Positions 1 to 8,447 of a DNA stretch of 32,026 bases are shown piece by piece. The DNA comes from Phascolarctobacterium sp. GTDB lineage: Bacteria; Bacillota; Negativicutes; Acidaminococcales; Acidaminococcaceae. Location of the stretch: the NCBI GenBank assembly GCA_021203775.1, contig JAJQAO010000029.1, forward strand, positions 1 through 32,026. The letters are read 5' to 3'. Position numbers and translations under genes: made by a program. The notes beneath the pieces are model-generated. The model did not search any database. It saw only the letters and a list, made by a program, of their open reading frames with translations, and was not told the DNA's origin. Within the stretch, counting starts at the first letter, position 1. The number at the start of each line of letters is the position of its first letter.

Positions 1-30
1 GATATTTAATTGATAAAAGGAGTGAACAAT

Positions 31-381
31 ATGCCATATTTGCTTGTAACGGTTGTAATAAGTATAGTCGTTGCACTCTTTGCTGTGCAGAACGCTATTA
101 ATGTTGACATGCATTTTTTCCTTTGGAATTTCAGCACTTCTCTCGTGATGGTTATTCTAGGGTCCTTCTTCATGGGTATTTTGGTGGGATGTTTCTACTT
201 GCTTATGGTCAAGGCACGCCATTATATGAAGAATAAGAAAATGCGTGAGGAAATTGAAGGTCTGCAGGCAGAGAAGAAGTCCCTCGAGGAAAAGGTAACC
301 ATGCTGATGCATACGCAGATGCAGCGTAGTGATGTTCCTGAAAATACGGAAGTTTTAGAAGTTTCAGAAGAAAATAAATGA
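31..381 (+). CDS. LapA-domain (DUF1049-like) small membrane protein
   Basis: A 116-residue membrane protein. The first hydrophobic segment spans about residues 3-22 and the second about residues 35-58, followed by a charged, helical, probably coiled-coil tail rich in Lys and Glu. This layout fits the LapA/DUF1049 family, whose E. coli members work in envelope and lipopolysaccharide assembly. The function here is not known. The ORF track begins at a TTG at base 10, but AAAGGAGTG at 16-24 lies seven bases before the ATG at 31, so I use that ATG. The stop codon overlaps the recJ start in an ATGA arrangement, which suggests translational coupling. The promoter lies outside the window. Confidence 0.8.
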   Translation: MPYLLVTVVISIVVALFAVQNAINVDMHFFLWNFSTSLVMVILGSFFMGILVGCFYLLMVKARHYMKNKKMREEIEGLQAEKKSLEEKVTMLMHTQMQRSDVPENTEVLEVSEENK

Positions 382-2642
382 TTTTTCAAGAAAAAAATTG
401 GGATATAAAGGAATATGATGAAGCGAAAGCAGAACAATTAGCGGAAAATCTTAATGTTTCGCCGCTGGTTGCGGGAATCTTAATCGAGCGCGGTTTTGGT
501 GATGTGAAATCTGCAAAGGCCTTTATCTATGGCAGTGAAAAACCTTTTAATGCCCCTTTTCTTTTAAAAGATATGGAAAAGGCGGTAGAGCGCATTGAAA
601 GGGCTGTCAACACGGGGGAGCAGATTACCATCTATGGTGATTACGATGTTGATGGTATTACTGCATCATCACTTCTGTATCTTTATCTAAAAGGTCGTGG
701 GAGTAAGGTGAACACCTATATTCCCCGCCGCAAAAGCGAGGGATACGGCTTAAATGATGAAGCATTAAAGCATATTTCAGAGGGTGGAACTAATCTCGTT
801 GTTACGGTAGACTGTGGGATTAGTGCTGTTTCGGAGGTTATCGGAGCGCCTAAAAATATGGACATTATCATTACTGATCATCACACAGTGCCGGAGCAAT
901 TGCCTCCGGCTTATGCTATTATTAACCCAAAGCAGAAGGATTGTGCATATCCATTTAAAGAACTTAGTGGCGTGGGAATAGCATTTAAATTATGTCAGGC
1001 ATTGGAAAAAAACAGTGAGTGGAATAAGTTTATAGAGCTTGTTGCCTTGGGGACCGTGGCTGATATCGTACCCCTTCTTGGTGAAAACAGAGAAATTGTG
1101 CGTCATGGCCTTAAGGCAATGGAAAAGACAAAGCTTGTAGGGCTACTAGCCTTAATGGATGCCAGTGGTTGTCCGAAGGAAAACATTTCTTCTGAAAATG
1201 TCAGTTTTGTCATTGCACCGCGTCTTAATGCAGTTGGGAGGCTAGAACACGCGCAACTTGCAGTGGAACTTCTTGTCACGGAAGACAGGGATAAAGCATT
1301 TAAAATAGCATCAGAACTCAATAAAGAAAACAGCATCAGGCAGGATATAAGTCGCAGCATACAGCGTGAGGCTGAGGAACTACTTGCAAAAGAGGAGCAT
1401 ATTGATACGGCCATAGTACTTGGATCAGAAGGATGGCATGCTGGAGTAATTGGAATTGTTGCATCGCGGCTAGTGGATAAATATCATCTACCTACCATTC
1501 TTTTAAGTATCAGCGGTGGTATTGCTAAAGGGAGTTGCCGCAGCATTCCAGCACTTAATATTTATGACGCTCTTGCTTCTGAGAGTGACATTTTGACCCA
1601 GTTTGGTGGGCACAGTCAGGCGGCGGGCTTGACACTTCCTGAGGAAAAAATTGCTGAATTTACAGCTCGCTTTAAGGAATATGTTAAGAACACGGTCATG
1701 CCTTCAGATTTTCTGCCAAAGCAGAAAATAGACTGCATTCCTAATACTGCAATAACTATGGATGTTTTAAACCAGATTAACTTATTAAAACCGTTCGGCT
1801 GTAGCAACGAGGAACCAGTATTTGCATTTAAGAATATTAGAATTCGTAATCCGAGAGCTATTGGAAGGGAAAGAAACCATCTCCGATTTACTGTATACAA
1901 TGAAAATACATATAAATGCGTTATGTGGACTAAAGCAGGATTATTGCCGTTTATTTGTGAAAACACTTCTGTGAATATGGCTTTTACGCCCAGAATAAAT
2001 GATTGGAATGGTGAAATGCAGCTTTACGCAGAAGATATCTGTTTTCAAGGACTCGTTATAGGCGACTATAGGCGCTTCAAAAAGAAGAATGAAATTCTTC
2101 AGAACATGATTCGCAGCACTGATAAAATAACAGTTTATGTCAATGACATAGAAGGATACAAAGGACCTAAAGGGGCAGATATAGCTCTTTATGGGGATGT
2201 ACCTGTAAATAAGACGGTAGTTCTATATGATCTTCCGAAAATACATTTAAGAACTATTTTTAGACAGTTTACGGATGTGAAAGTTGCTATTTTATTGTAT
2301 AATATTACTGATAAAGCGGAAGCTATGGAGTTATTGGAACAAAGCCATCCTGACAGGTTAAGAATGGTTGCGGCCTATAAAAAAATTATGGAAGCGCTGC
2401 AGAGCGGCAGTGTTAATGCAGAAAACTTTGATTCAGCCATTATTTCAAAAAATGCGCTTTTAGTTATGGAAGAACTTGGCTTTATTGCCTGCGACGGGAA
2501 TGTAATAACACTTAAAAATATAAAGAAATGCAACTTGGAAGATTCTCCGCTTTATTGTCGTTTACAAAAGGAAGGAAAAGAATTGGCTACCTGTTATACG
2601 GAAAACATGTATATAAAAGAAGAACTGCTTCTAAGAGAGTAG
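378..2642 (+). CDS. recJ: Single-stranded-DNA-specific 5'-3' exonuclease RecJ
   Basis: RecJ degrades single-stranded DNA 5' to 3' in recombinational and mismatch repair. The 754-residue protein shows the DHH phosphoesterase motifs DYDVDG (88-93) and DHH (167-169), followed by APRLNAVGR (about 280-288). The DHHA1 motifs are GWHAGVIGIVASRL (352-365) and GGHSQAAG (410-417). An OB-fold region follows at roughly 465-575. The last ~180 residues are the extra C-terminal region usual in Bacillota RecJ, which are longer than the ~577-residue E. coli enzyme. The ATG overlaps the upstream stop by four bases and has only a weak Shine-Dalgarno site, consistent with coupling. relA follows after 15 bases. 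In B. subtilis the apt gene lies between the two, and it is missing here. Confidence 0.95.
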   Translation: MIFQEKNWDIKEYDEAKAEQLAENLNVSPLVAGILIERGFGDVKSAKAFIYGSEKPFNAPFLLKDMEKAVERIERAVNTGEQITIYGDYDVDGITASSLLYLYLKGRGSKVNTYIPRRKSEGYGLNDEALKHISEGGTNLVVTVDCGISAVSEVIGAPKNMDIIITDHHTVPEQLPPAYAIINPKQKDCAYPFKELSGVGIAFKLCQALEKNSEWNKFIELVALGTVADIVPLLGENREIVRHGLKAMEKTKLVGLLALMDASGCPKENISSENVSFVIAPRLNAVGRLEHAQLAVELLVTEDRDKAFKIASELNKENSIRQDISRSIQREAEELLAKEEHIDTAIVLGSEGWHAGVIGIVASRLVDKYHLPTILLSISGGIAKGSCRSIPALNIYDALASESDILTQFGGHSQAAGLTLPEEKIAEFTARFKEYVKNTVMPSDFLPKQKIDCIPNTAITMDVLNQINLLKPFGCSNEEPVFAFKNIRIRNPRAIGRERNHLRFTVYNENTYKCVMWTKAGLLPFICENTSVNMAFTPRINDWNGEMQLYAEDICFQGLVIGDYRRFKKKNEILQNMIRSTDKITVYVNDIEGYKGPKGADIALYGDVPVNKTVVLYDLPKIHLRTIFRQFTDVKVAILLYNITDKAEAMELLEQSHPDRLRMVAAYKKIMEALQSGSVNAENFDSAIISKNALLVMEELGFIACDGNVITLKNIKKCNLEDSPLYCRLQKEGKELATCYTENMYIKEELLLRE

Positions 2643-2657
2643 TATGGGAGATGTGTC

Positions 2658-4877
2658 ATGCCTGACAAAGAAACTGTCAGTATTGAAGAGCTTTTTGAGA
2701 AAGCGTATGGCTATTTAACTGAAAAGCAGATAAATTTAGTTCGCAAAGCTTACGAAATGGCAGCTGATGCCCATGCAGATCAGCGGCGTAAATCAGGTGA
2801 TCCGTATATTACGCATCCTATTAACGTCGTTAATATCCTTATGCAACTACAAATGGATGAAAAGGCACTCGCAGCTGCTTTTCTGCATGATGTTGTCGAG
2901 GATACAGATTATACCATTGATAAGATAAAGTCGGCTTTTGGCGGTGTTGTAGCAAATCTTGTGGACGGCGTAACAAAACTCGGTAAAATTGAGTATATTT
3001 CCAAAGAAGATCGGCAGATGGAAAACTATCGAAAAATGTTTCTTGCTATGGCAAAAGACATCCGCGTGGTTATCATAAAACTGGCAGATAGGCTTCACAA
3101 CATGAGGACTTTGGAATATATGCCTATTAATAAACAACATTCCATATCAAGAGAAACACTTGAGATTTATGCACCTCTTGCACACAGGTTAGGCATCTAT
3201 ACCATAAAATGGGAACTAGAGGATCTTGCTTTTCGTTATCTTGAACCAGATGTTTATTACGATTTGACAGAAAAGGTTAAAGCAGGACGTGAGGAACGTG
3301 AAAAAATAGTTTATGGAGCTATGGATTATTTAAACGAAGCCTTGGAAAAGGCTGGGATTAAATGCGAAATTCAGGGTCGTCCCAAAAATATTTATAGTAT
3401 TCATAAAAAAATGGTGCGTGATCATAAGGAGATTAACGAAATTTATGATCTTCTTGCTATTCGTGTGCTTGTCGATACCGTAAAGGATTGTTATGGTGCT
3501 CTTGGCATTGTGCATACTTTGTGGAGACCTATTCCGGGGCGCTTCAAAGATTATGTGGCCGTACCAAAATCTAATATGTATCAGTCACTTCATACAACCA
3601 TACTTTCATCCCTCGGACAACCACTCGAAATCCAGATCCGTACATTTGAGATGCACCGTATTTCGGAATACGGCATCGCAGCACATTGGCGCTACAAGGA
3701 AAATAACGGGAAAAATGCGGCAGGAACTGACAAGGGATTCGAGGAAAAATTATCTTGGTTGCGGCAACTGCTTGAATGGCATAAGGATATGAATGATTCT
3801 AGAGATTTTGTTAATACGGTAAAGATGGACGTTTTTGCAGACGAAGTCTTTGTTTTTACCCCAAGAGGAGATGTTATTGATCTCCCTGTTGACAGTGTTC
3901 CTATTGATTTTGCCTACAGAATTCATACTGATGTGGGTAACAGTTGTATCGGAGCTAAGATCAACGGCCGCATTGTTCCCCTTGACTATAAGCTTAGCAA
4001 TGGCGATATAGTTGAGGTAATTACATCGAAACAGGCTAACGGACCTAGCAGGGACTGGATTAATATTGCAGGGTCGTCGGATACCCGCAACAAAATCAAA
4101 AGCTGGTTCAAAAAAGAAAAACGCGAGGAAAACATTATCAAAGGACGCGAAATGCTGGAAAGGGAAGCCAAGAGACTCGGGTACGATCCCAAAACATTTG
4201 CATCTCCTGAAAAGGTAAAGGAAGTTGGTGTAAAATTACGCACTGATACTGATGATAACCTCCTTGCAGCTTTAGGATATGGTGGCGTTGCATTAAATAC
4301 TGTAATTTCTCGGCTGGTTGATATTTATAAAAAAGAACAGAAATCTGATACAACGAAAGACTTATCTGAGCTTCTTGCAGAGCTAAAGCCGCGCAAATCT
4401 AAAGCTAAATCTAGTCACGGAATTTTGGTGAAGGGAGAGGAAGGAATAATGGTTAAGCTGGCACGCTGTTGTAACCCGATTCCAGGAGATCCAGTTGTAG
4501 GTTATATAACCAGAGGGAGTGGGATAAGCGTGCACCGTGCTGACTGTACTAACGTACTCAGTAATAATCCGGAAGAACAGAATCGGATTATTGAAGTGGC
4601 TTGGGATGTGGGCCTTGATTCCGTATACCGGGTAAGTATTGTCATTACATCAGCCGACAGGCCTGGCCTTATGGCAGATCTCATGGTGATTACCAATGAA
4701 GCCAAGTTAAATATTTTTTCTCTGATTTGCAAAACGGACAAAAATAAAATAGCTACTACCCATATAGGGCTTGATATTAGCAGCTCGGAACAGTTAGAAT
4801 ATGTTATGAATCGTATTCGTCGTATGAAAGGTGTATATACAGTAGAGAGGGATATTACCACTGGAGGCTATAAATGA
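2658..4877 (+). CDS. relA: Bifunctional (p)ppGpp synthetase/hydrolase Rel
   Basis: Makes and degrades the stringent-response alarmone (p)ppGpp. At 739 residues it is full length for a long RSH protein. The N-terminal HD hydrolase domain keeps H53, HDVVEDT (77-83) and KLADRLHN (141-148), so hydrolysis is probably intact. The synthetase domain (about 235-345) has [11 protein letters not shown], the RFKD motif (295-298) and [10 protein letters not shown]. An RxKD motif is typical of bifunctional enzymes, while monofunctional RelA carries ExDD. A TGS domain follows from [11 protein letters not shown] (about 395-455), then a cysteine-containing zinc-finger-type region ([11 protein letters not shown]) and a C-terminal ACT domain. 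GGGAG lies eight bases before the ATG. The gene overlaps dtd by four bases, a conserved Bacillota pairing. Confidence 0.96.
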   Translation: MPDKETVSIEELFEKAYGYLTEKQINLVRKAYEMAADAHADQRRKSGDPYITHPINVVNILMQLQMDEKALAAAFLHDVVEDTDYTIDKIKSAFGGVVANLVDGVTKLGKIEYISKEDRQMENYRKMFLAMAKDIRVVIIKLADRLHNMRTLEYMPINKQHSISRETLEIYAPLAHRLGIYTIKWELEDLAFRYLEPDVYYDLTEKVKAGREEREKIVYGAMDYLNEALEKAGIKCEIQGRPKNIYSIHKKMVRDHKEINEIYDLLAIRVLVDTVKDCYGALGIVHTLWRPIPGRFKDYVAVPKSNMYQSLHTTILSSLGQPLEIQIRTFEMHRISEYGIAAHWRYKENNGKNAAGTDKGFEEKLSWLRQLLEWHKDMNDSRDFVNTVKMDVFADEVFVFTPRGDVIDLPVDSVPIDFAYRIHTDVGNSCIGAKINGRIVPLDYKLSNGDIVEVITSKQANGPSRDWINIAGSSDTRNKIKSWFKKEKREENIIKGREMLEREAKRLGYDPKTFASPEKVKEVGVKLRTDTDDNLLAALGYGGVALNTVISRLVDIYKKEQKSDTTKDLSELLAELKPRKSKAKSSHGILVKGEEGIMVKLARCCNPIPGDPVVGYITRGSGISVHRADCTNVLSNNPEEQNRIIEVAWDVGLDSVYRVSIVITSADRPGLMADLMVITNEAKLNIFSLICKTDKNKIATTHIGLDISSSEQLEYVMNRIRRMKGVYTVERDITTGGYK

Positions 4878-5323
4878 GGGCCGTAGTACAGCGTGTTGAT
4901 AAGGCTAGTGTAATGGTAGGCGGGAAAATAACGGGAATAATCGGGAGGGGCCTTCTTATATTTCTTGGAGTTACAGATGGCGATACAGAAACTGATCTGG
5001 AGTATCTAGTTGAAAAAATCACTGGTCTGCGAATTTTTGAGGATGATTCAGAGAAAATGAATCTTTCCGTGAAGGATATTGCTGGTGAAATACTTGTGGT
5101 ATCACAGTTTACTTTATGCGCAGACTGCAGAAAAGGAAAGAGGCCTTCATTTGATAAGGCAGCGCTTCCAGAGGCGGCAAATGATTTTTATGAAAAGTTT
5201 GTCAGTATGTGCAGAAAACGGAACATTCACGTTGAAACAGGAATCTTTAAGGCCCATATGCTTGTAGATATTGTCAATAACGGTCCCGTAACAATATTGC
5301 TTGACAGTCGCAAAGAATTTTGA
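4874..5323 (+). CDS. dtd: D-aminoacyl-tRNA deacylase
   Basis: Hydrolyses D-amino acids (and glycine mischarged on tRNA-Ala) from tRNA, a translation proofreading step in the cytoplasm. The 149-residue length is typical. The N-terminus [13 protein letters not shown], the [17 protein letters not shown] catalytic block and the C-terminal [11 protein letters not shown] block are all diagnostic. The cross-subunit Gly-Pro motif is present; the usual NDGPVT reads NNGPVT here, a minor change. The ATG overlaps the relA stop as ATGA, so the two genes are translationally coupled, as in many Bacillota. Confidence 0.95.
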   Translation: MRAVVQRVDKASVMVGGKITGIIGRGLLIFLGVTDGDTETDLEYLVEKITGLRIFEDDSEKMNLSVKDIAGEILVVSQFTLCADCRKGKRPSFDKAALPEAANDFYEKFVSMCRKRNIHVETGIFKAHMLVDIVNNGPVTILLDSRKEF

Positions 5324-5333
5324 GGAGGGTTGT

Positions 5334-5954
5334 ATGAAAATTTATTGTCTTGAAGTTGGCATGCTGGCAACTAATTGCTATATTGCTGTAAATGAAGAGC
5401 TTAACGAAGGAGTTGTTTTTGATCCGGGAGCCGATGCAAAAGCCATTTTAAAGCAGATTGAAACGCTTGGTATCAAGATTTCTGCCATTTTTATTACCCA
5501 CGGCCATAGCGACCACATTATGGCGTTAAATGAAGTACGTGAAAAAACAGGTGCCTGTGTCTATATAAGCAAGGAAGATGCTGATATGCTAACGAAAGCA
5601 GATAGAAATCTTTCTATGTTTATTGGCGAAAGTATGGAATGTGCGCCCGCAGAGAAATTTTATTCAGATGGCGATGTTATAGAGGAAGCTGGACTTAAAT
5701 TCGAAGTTCTCGCAACGCCAGGGCATACAAAAGGAGGAGTATGTCTCAAGTGTGGGGATATTGTTTTTTGCGGTGACACGGTATTCTGCGAGTCCATTGG
5801 AAGAACGGATTTCCCAGGTGGGAGTTACCCTGAACTTCTGCAGTCAATAAAAAGTAAGCTTTTACCTATGGATGATGAAACTAAACTGCTTCCGGGACAT
5901 GGTCCTGCAACAACGGTCGGGTGGGAAAGGAGGAGAAATCCTTTTCTCCAGTAA
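5334..5954 (+). CDS. Metallo-beta-lactamase-fold hydrolase (glyoxalase II-like)
   Basis: A 206-residue single-domain metallohydrolase. The metal-binding motif THGHSDH is at residues 55-61. Further ligands are visible in TPGHTKGG, in FCGDTVF with the downstream IGRTDFPGG, and in LPGHGPATT. These define the glyoxalase II/YcbL-like branch, so hydrolysis of a thioester is likely, but the substrate is not known. The ORF track begins at TTG 5301, inside dtd. GAGGAGGG at 5322-5329 clearly selects the ATG at 5334. The 3' end contains a strong AGGAGG-like sequence that may serve the next gene. Confidence 0.9.
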   Translation: MKIYCLEVGMLATNCYIAVNEELNEGVVFDPGADAKAILKQIETLGIKISAIFITHGHSDHIMALNEVREKTGACVYISKEDADMLTKADRNLSMFIGESMECAPAEKFYSDGDVIEEAGLKFEVLATPGHTKGGVCLKCGDIVFCGDTVFCESIGRTDFPGGSYPELLQSIKSKLLPMDDETKLLPGHGPATTVGWERRRNPFLQ

Positions 5955-5959
5955 GTGTT

Positions 5960-7030
5960 ATGTTTGAAAATTGGCAAACTATTAAAAACAGTACTATTTT
6001 TAAATTGATTATAACTGCCGTCGTTTCTTTTGTGCTTTGCGAATTGGCAGTATTCTTGTTGCCCGTTCTGCTTTCTATAGCATTAGCTTTCGCCCTTTAC
6101 CCTGTGGTAAAATTGCTTTCAAAAGTTACAATAGGGACTGGACATATCAAGCTTTCTATGACAGTTCGTATTGTTATTGCAATTGCAGGATTTTTGCTGG
6201 TTGTATTTCTTGTTGTAAAATTCCTACTGTTTCCGCTATTCGGTCAGGCTAACAGTCTACTCCAGAAGTTACCTGAAGCAGCAAAATCCGGAAGTTCTAT
6301 TGATGCAATTTTAAACAATTCTGTGAATCTGATAAAACTTCCTTCAGACCTTAACATGCTGCTTACAGATATTATTAATGGGGCCATGGCATTTGTTGTT
6401 GACATTATTGGTAACCTTTTTGCTTCCAGCATGAATATTATTCGTAGTATACTTGGGCTTGTAATAGTTCCTTTTCTGGTTTTTTATTTTTTGAAAGACT
6501 GGCGCAAACTTAAGGGGATGATTATAAACTTCTTTAATTATGACGTGCAGATAAAAGTTGATGCTGTGATTAATGAAATAGGTGATACACTCAGTGCTTA
6601 TGTCAGGGGTCTTGGCATATTAAGTATAATATCAGGTTTTTGCATTACACTCGGGACATTTCTTCTTGGTGTTAATTATCCGCTTGTTTTAGGGTTTATT
6701 GCCATCATTGCAGAAACAATCCCTGTCATAGGCCCATTACTTGGTGCCGTACCTGCAATCTTCATTGCTTATGGGCAGTCCAGTAACCTAGCACTTTGGG
6801 TGGCCTCTTTCTATTTTATTTATTACCAGCTTGATACCAATTTCATAATGCCAAGGATTATGGGAAAAAGAATAGATTTACATCCAGTCATTCTGATTCT
6901 TGCGCTGCTTATTGGTGCAAAACTTTTTGGTATACTTGGCATGCTTTTTGCCGTACCTGTTGCAGCTGTATATAGGGTGCTTTATAAAGAGTTCTGGCAT
7001 GCGGGGGAAAAGAAGAGAGACATCGTTTAA
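5960..7030 (+). CDS. AI-2E family transporter (YdiK/TqsA/PerM family)
   Basis: A polytopic membrane protein of 356 residues with about eight hydrophobic segments. The C-terminal half carries family-typical blocks such as ETIPVIGPLLGAVPA and DTNFIMPRIMGKRIDLHP, with a closing LFGILGMLFAVPVAA segment. AI-2E family members export autoinducer-2 in some species and act as Na+/H+ antiporters in others, so the substrate cannot be called. The start is uncertain. GTG at 5921 overlaps the upstream gene by 34 bases and lacks a Shine-Dalgarno site. ATG at 5960 follows the upstream stop, but its likely Shine-Dalgarno (AAAGGAGGAG, 5926-5935) is about 24 bases away, with a hairpin in between. It is the last gene before the terminator at 7038. 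Confidence 0.88.
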   Translation: MFENWQTIKNSTIFKLIITAVVSFVLCELAVFLLPVLLSIALAFALYPVVKLLSKVTIGTGHIKLSMTVRIVIAIAGFLLVVFLVVKFLLFPLFGQANSLLQKLPEAAKSGSSIDAILNNSVNLIKLPSDLNMLLTDIINGAMAFVVDIIGNLFASSMNIIRSILGLVIVPFLVFYFLKDWRKLKGMIINFFNYDVQIKVDAVINEIGDTLSAYVRGLGILSIISGFCITLGTFLLGVNYPLVLGFIAIIAETIPVIGPLLGAVPAIFIAYGQSSNLALWVASFYFIYYQLDTNFIMPRIMGKRIDLHPVILILALLIGAKLFGILGMLFAVPVAAVYRVLYKEFWHAGEKKRDIV

Positions 7031-7037
7031 ATATATT

Positions 7038-7077
7038 AGCAGCGCGATTTTTCTCAGCCGCGTTGCTTGTTTTTTTT
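7038..7077 (+). terminator. Rho-independent terminator after the transporter gene
   Basis: Nine-base-pair stem AGCAGCGCG / CGCGTTGCT (one G-U pair) with a 12-base loop, followed by TTG and a long T run. It closes the operon that begins upstream of base 1. Confidence 0.85.
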
Positions 7078-7097
7078 GGAAAACTTTTTAAATTCCA

Positions 7098-7127
7098 TTG
7101 AATAGGAAATGGGAAATGTGGTAAAAT
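7098..7127 (+). promoter_or_regulatory. Predicted sigma-A-type promoter for hisS-aspS
   Basis: TTGAAT (7098-7103), an 18-base spacer and TAAAAT (7122-7127) lie just after the upstream terminator. Predicted transcription starts near 7134, leaving a leader of about 48 bases. That is too short for a T-box riboswitch. Confidence 0.7.
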
Positions 7128-7181
7128 TATTAAGTATGCATATATTAGCCCATTGAATAGCATATGATAGGGGGGTGCAAA

Positions 7182-8447
7182 GTGCTGACAACTGCACCTA
7201 GGGGAACCAGCGACATTATGCCGGCTGAGGTTAAGGCATGGCGCTACCTTGAAAAAATTATACGTAAAATATGTTCTTTATATGGATATAAAGAAATTAG
7301 AACGCCAGTGTTTGAGCACACAGAACTCTTTTTGCGCAGCATTGGCGAAACTACTGATGTTGTAGAAAAGGAAATGTATACCTTCCTTGATAGAGGGGAG
7401 AGAAGCATTACTCTGCGCCCTGAAAATACAGCTTCCGTTGCAAGAGCATATATAGAGAATAAACTTTATTCCGAGCAGCCGCCTGTTAAACTCTTTTATA
7501 TAGGGCCAATGTTCCGCTATGACCGTCCCCAGGCAGGACGTTATCGCCAGTTCCATCAGTTTGGGATTGAAGCGCTCGGAGCACCGGGACCTAATATTGA
7601 TGTGGAAATTATCCTTCTTGCTGTTCAGGTTCTTGAAACTTTAGGGCTTGAGGATTTAAAACTCAAGATAAATTCGGTGGGTTGCCCAAAATGCCGACCT
7701 GTTTACAGGGAAAAACTGCAGGAATTTTTCGGCCCGCATCTTAAGGATATGTGCGCTGATTGTAAGTCAAGATTTGATAGAAACCCAATGAGACTTATGG
7801 ACTGCAAAAAATGTCACGATATGGCAGCAGGAGCACCTTCTATGGAGGAAAGTCTCTGCAATGAGTGCCGGGACCATTTTACAGGATTAAAAGAACTTCT
7901 TACTGCGGCAAGGATCAGCTATGAAGTGGACAATAGTCTTGTACGTGGTCTTGATTACTATACAAAGACGGCATTTGAAATACAGTATAGTCCCTTGGGA
8001 GCTCAAAGCGCTGTCTGCGGAGGCGGGCGTTACGATGGACTGATTGAACAGGTCGGTGGAGATCCTACTCCTGCTATAGGGTTTGCCATGGGTATGGAAA
8101 GACTTCTTCTAGCTCTTGAAAAACAGAAACTCTTGCCCGAGTTTGATGAAAGCATTGATGTATTTGTTGTTTGTCCTAAGGAAGAAACTTTCAAGGTTGC
8201 CTTTGCGACTGTAAATGATCTTCGCAAAGTGGGATTTAAAGCAGACTATGATTGCCTCTGTAAAAGCATGAAATCACAAATGAAACAAGCTAACAGGCTT
8301 AGGGCAAAATACGCAATTATATTCGGTGATGATGAATTTTCTCGCGGAATGGTAGTTTTACGCAACATGGTGAGCAGTGAACAGAAAGAAATACCTTTTA
8401 ATGATATAACAGCAATTTTACAAGCAGAGGTGCGGAAAAATGATTAA
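7182..8447 (+). CDS. hisS: Histidyl-tRNA synthetase
   Basis: Charges tRNA-His with histidine. This is a class II synthetase of 421 residues, the normal length. Visible signatures are APRGTSDIMP at the N-terminus, LRPENTASVARA, the motif 2 block FRYDRPQAGRYRQFHQ (111-126), the histidine-specific LVRGLDYYTKTAFEI, GGGRYDGL, and motif 3 in GFAMGMERLL. A cysteine-rich insertion (CPKC, CADC, CKKC, CNEC) resembles that of other Bacillota HisRS. The ORF track starts at ATG 7164, but AGGGGGGTG at 7169-7177 points to the GTG at 7182, which gives the standard start (M)LTTAPRGT. The coding region overlaps aspS by eight bases. Confidence 0.95.
   Translation: MLTTAPRGTSDIMPAEVKAWRYLEKIIRKICSLYGYKEIRTPVFEHTELFLRSIGETTDVVEKEMYTFLDRGERSITLRPENTASVARAYIENKLYSEQPPVKLFYIGPMFRYDRPQAGRYRQFHQFGIEALGAPGPNIDVEIILLAVQVLETLGLEDLKLKINSVGCPKCRPVYREKLQEFFGPHLKDMCADCKSRFDRNPMRLMDCKKCHDMAAGAPSMEESLCNECRDHFTGLKELLTAARISYEVDNSLVRGLDYYTKTAFEIQYSPLGAQSAVCGGGRYDGLIEQVGGDPTPAIGFAMGMERLLLALEKQKLLPEFDESIDVFVVCPKEETFKVAFATVNDLRKVGFKADYDCLCKSMKSQMKQANRLRAKYAIIFGDDEFSRGMVVLRNMVSSEQKEIPFNDITAILQAEVRKND

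Noticed and set aside
7031-7181. Possible T-box leader before hisS
   Set aside because: The leader after the predicted promoter is about 48 bases, too short for a T-box, and has no AGGGUGGNACCGCG-like element or antiterminator. The hairpin there is the upstream gene's terminator.
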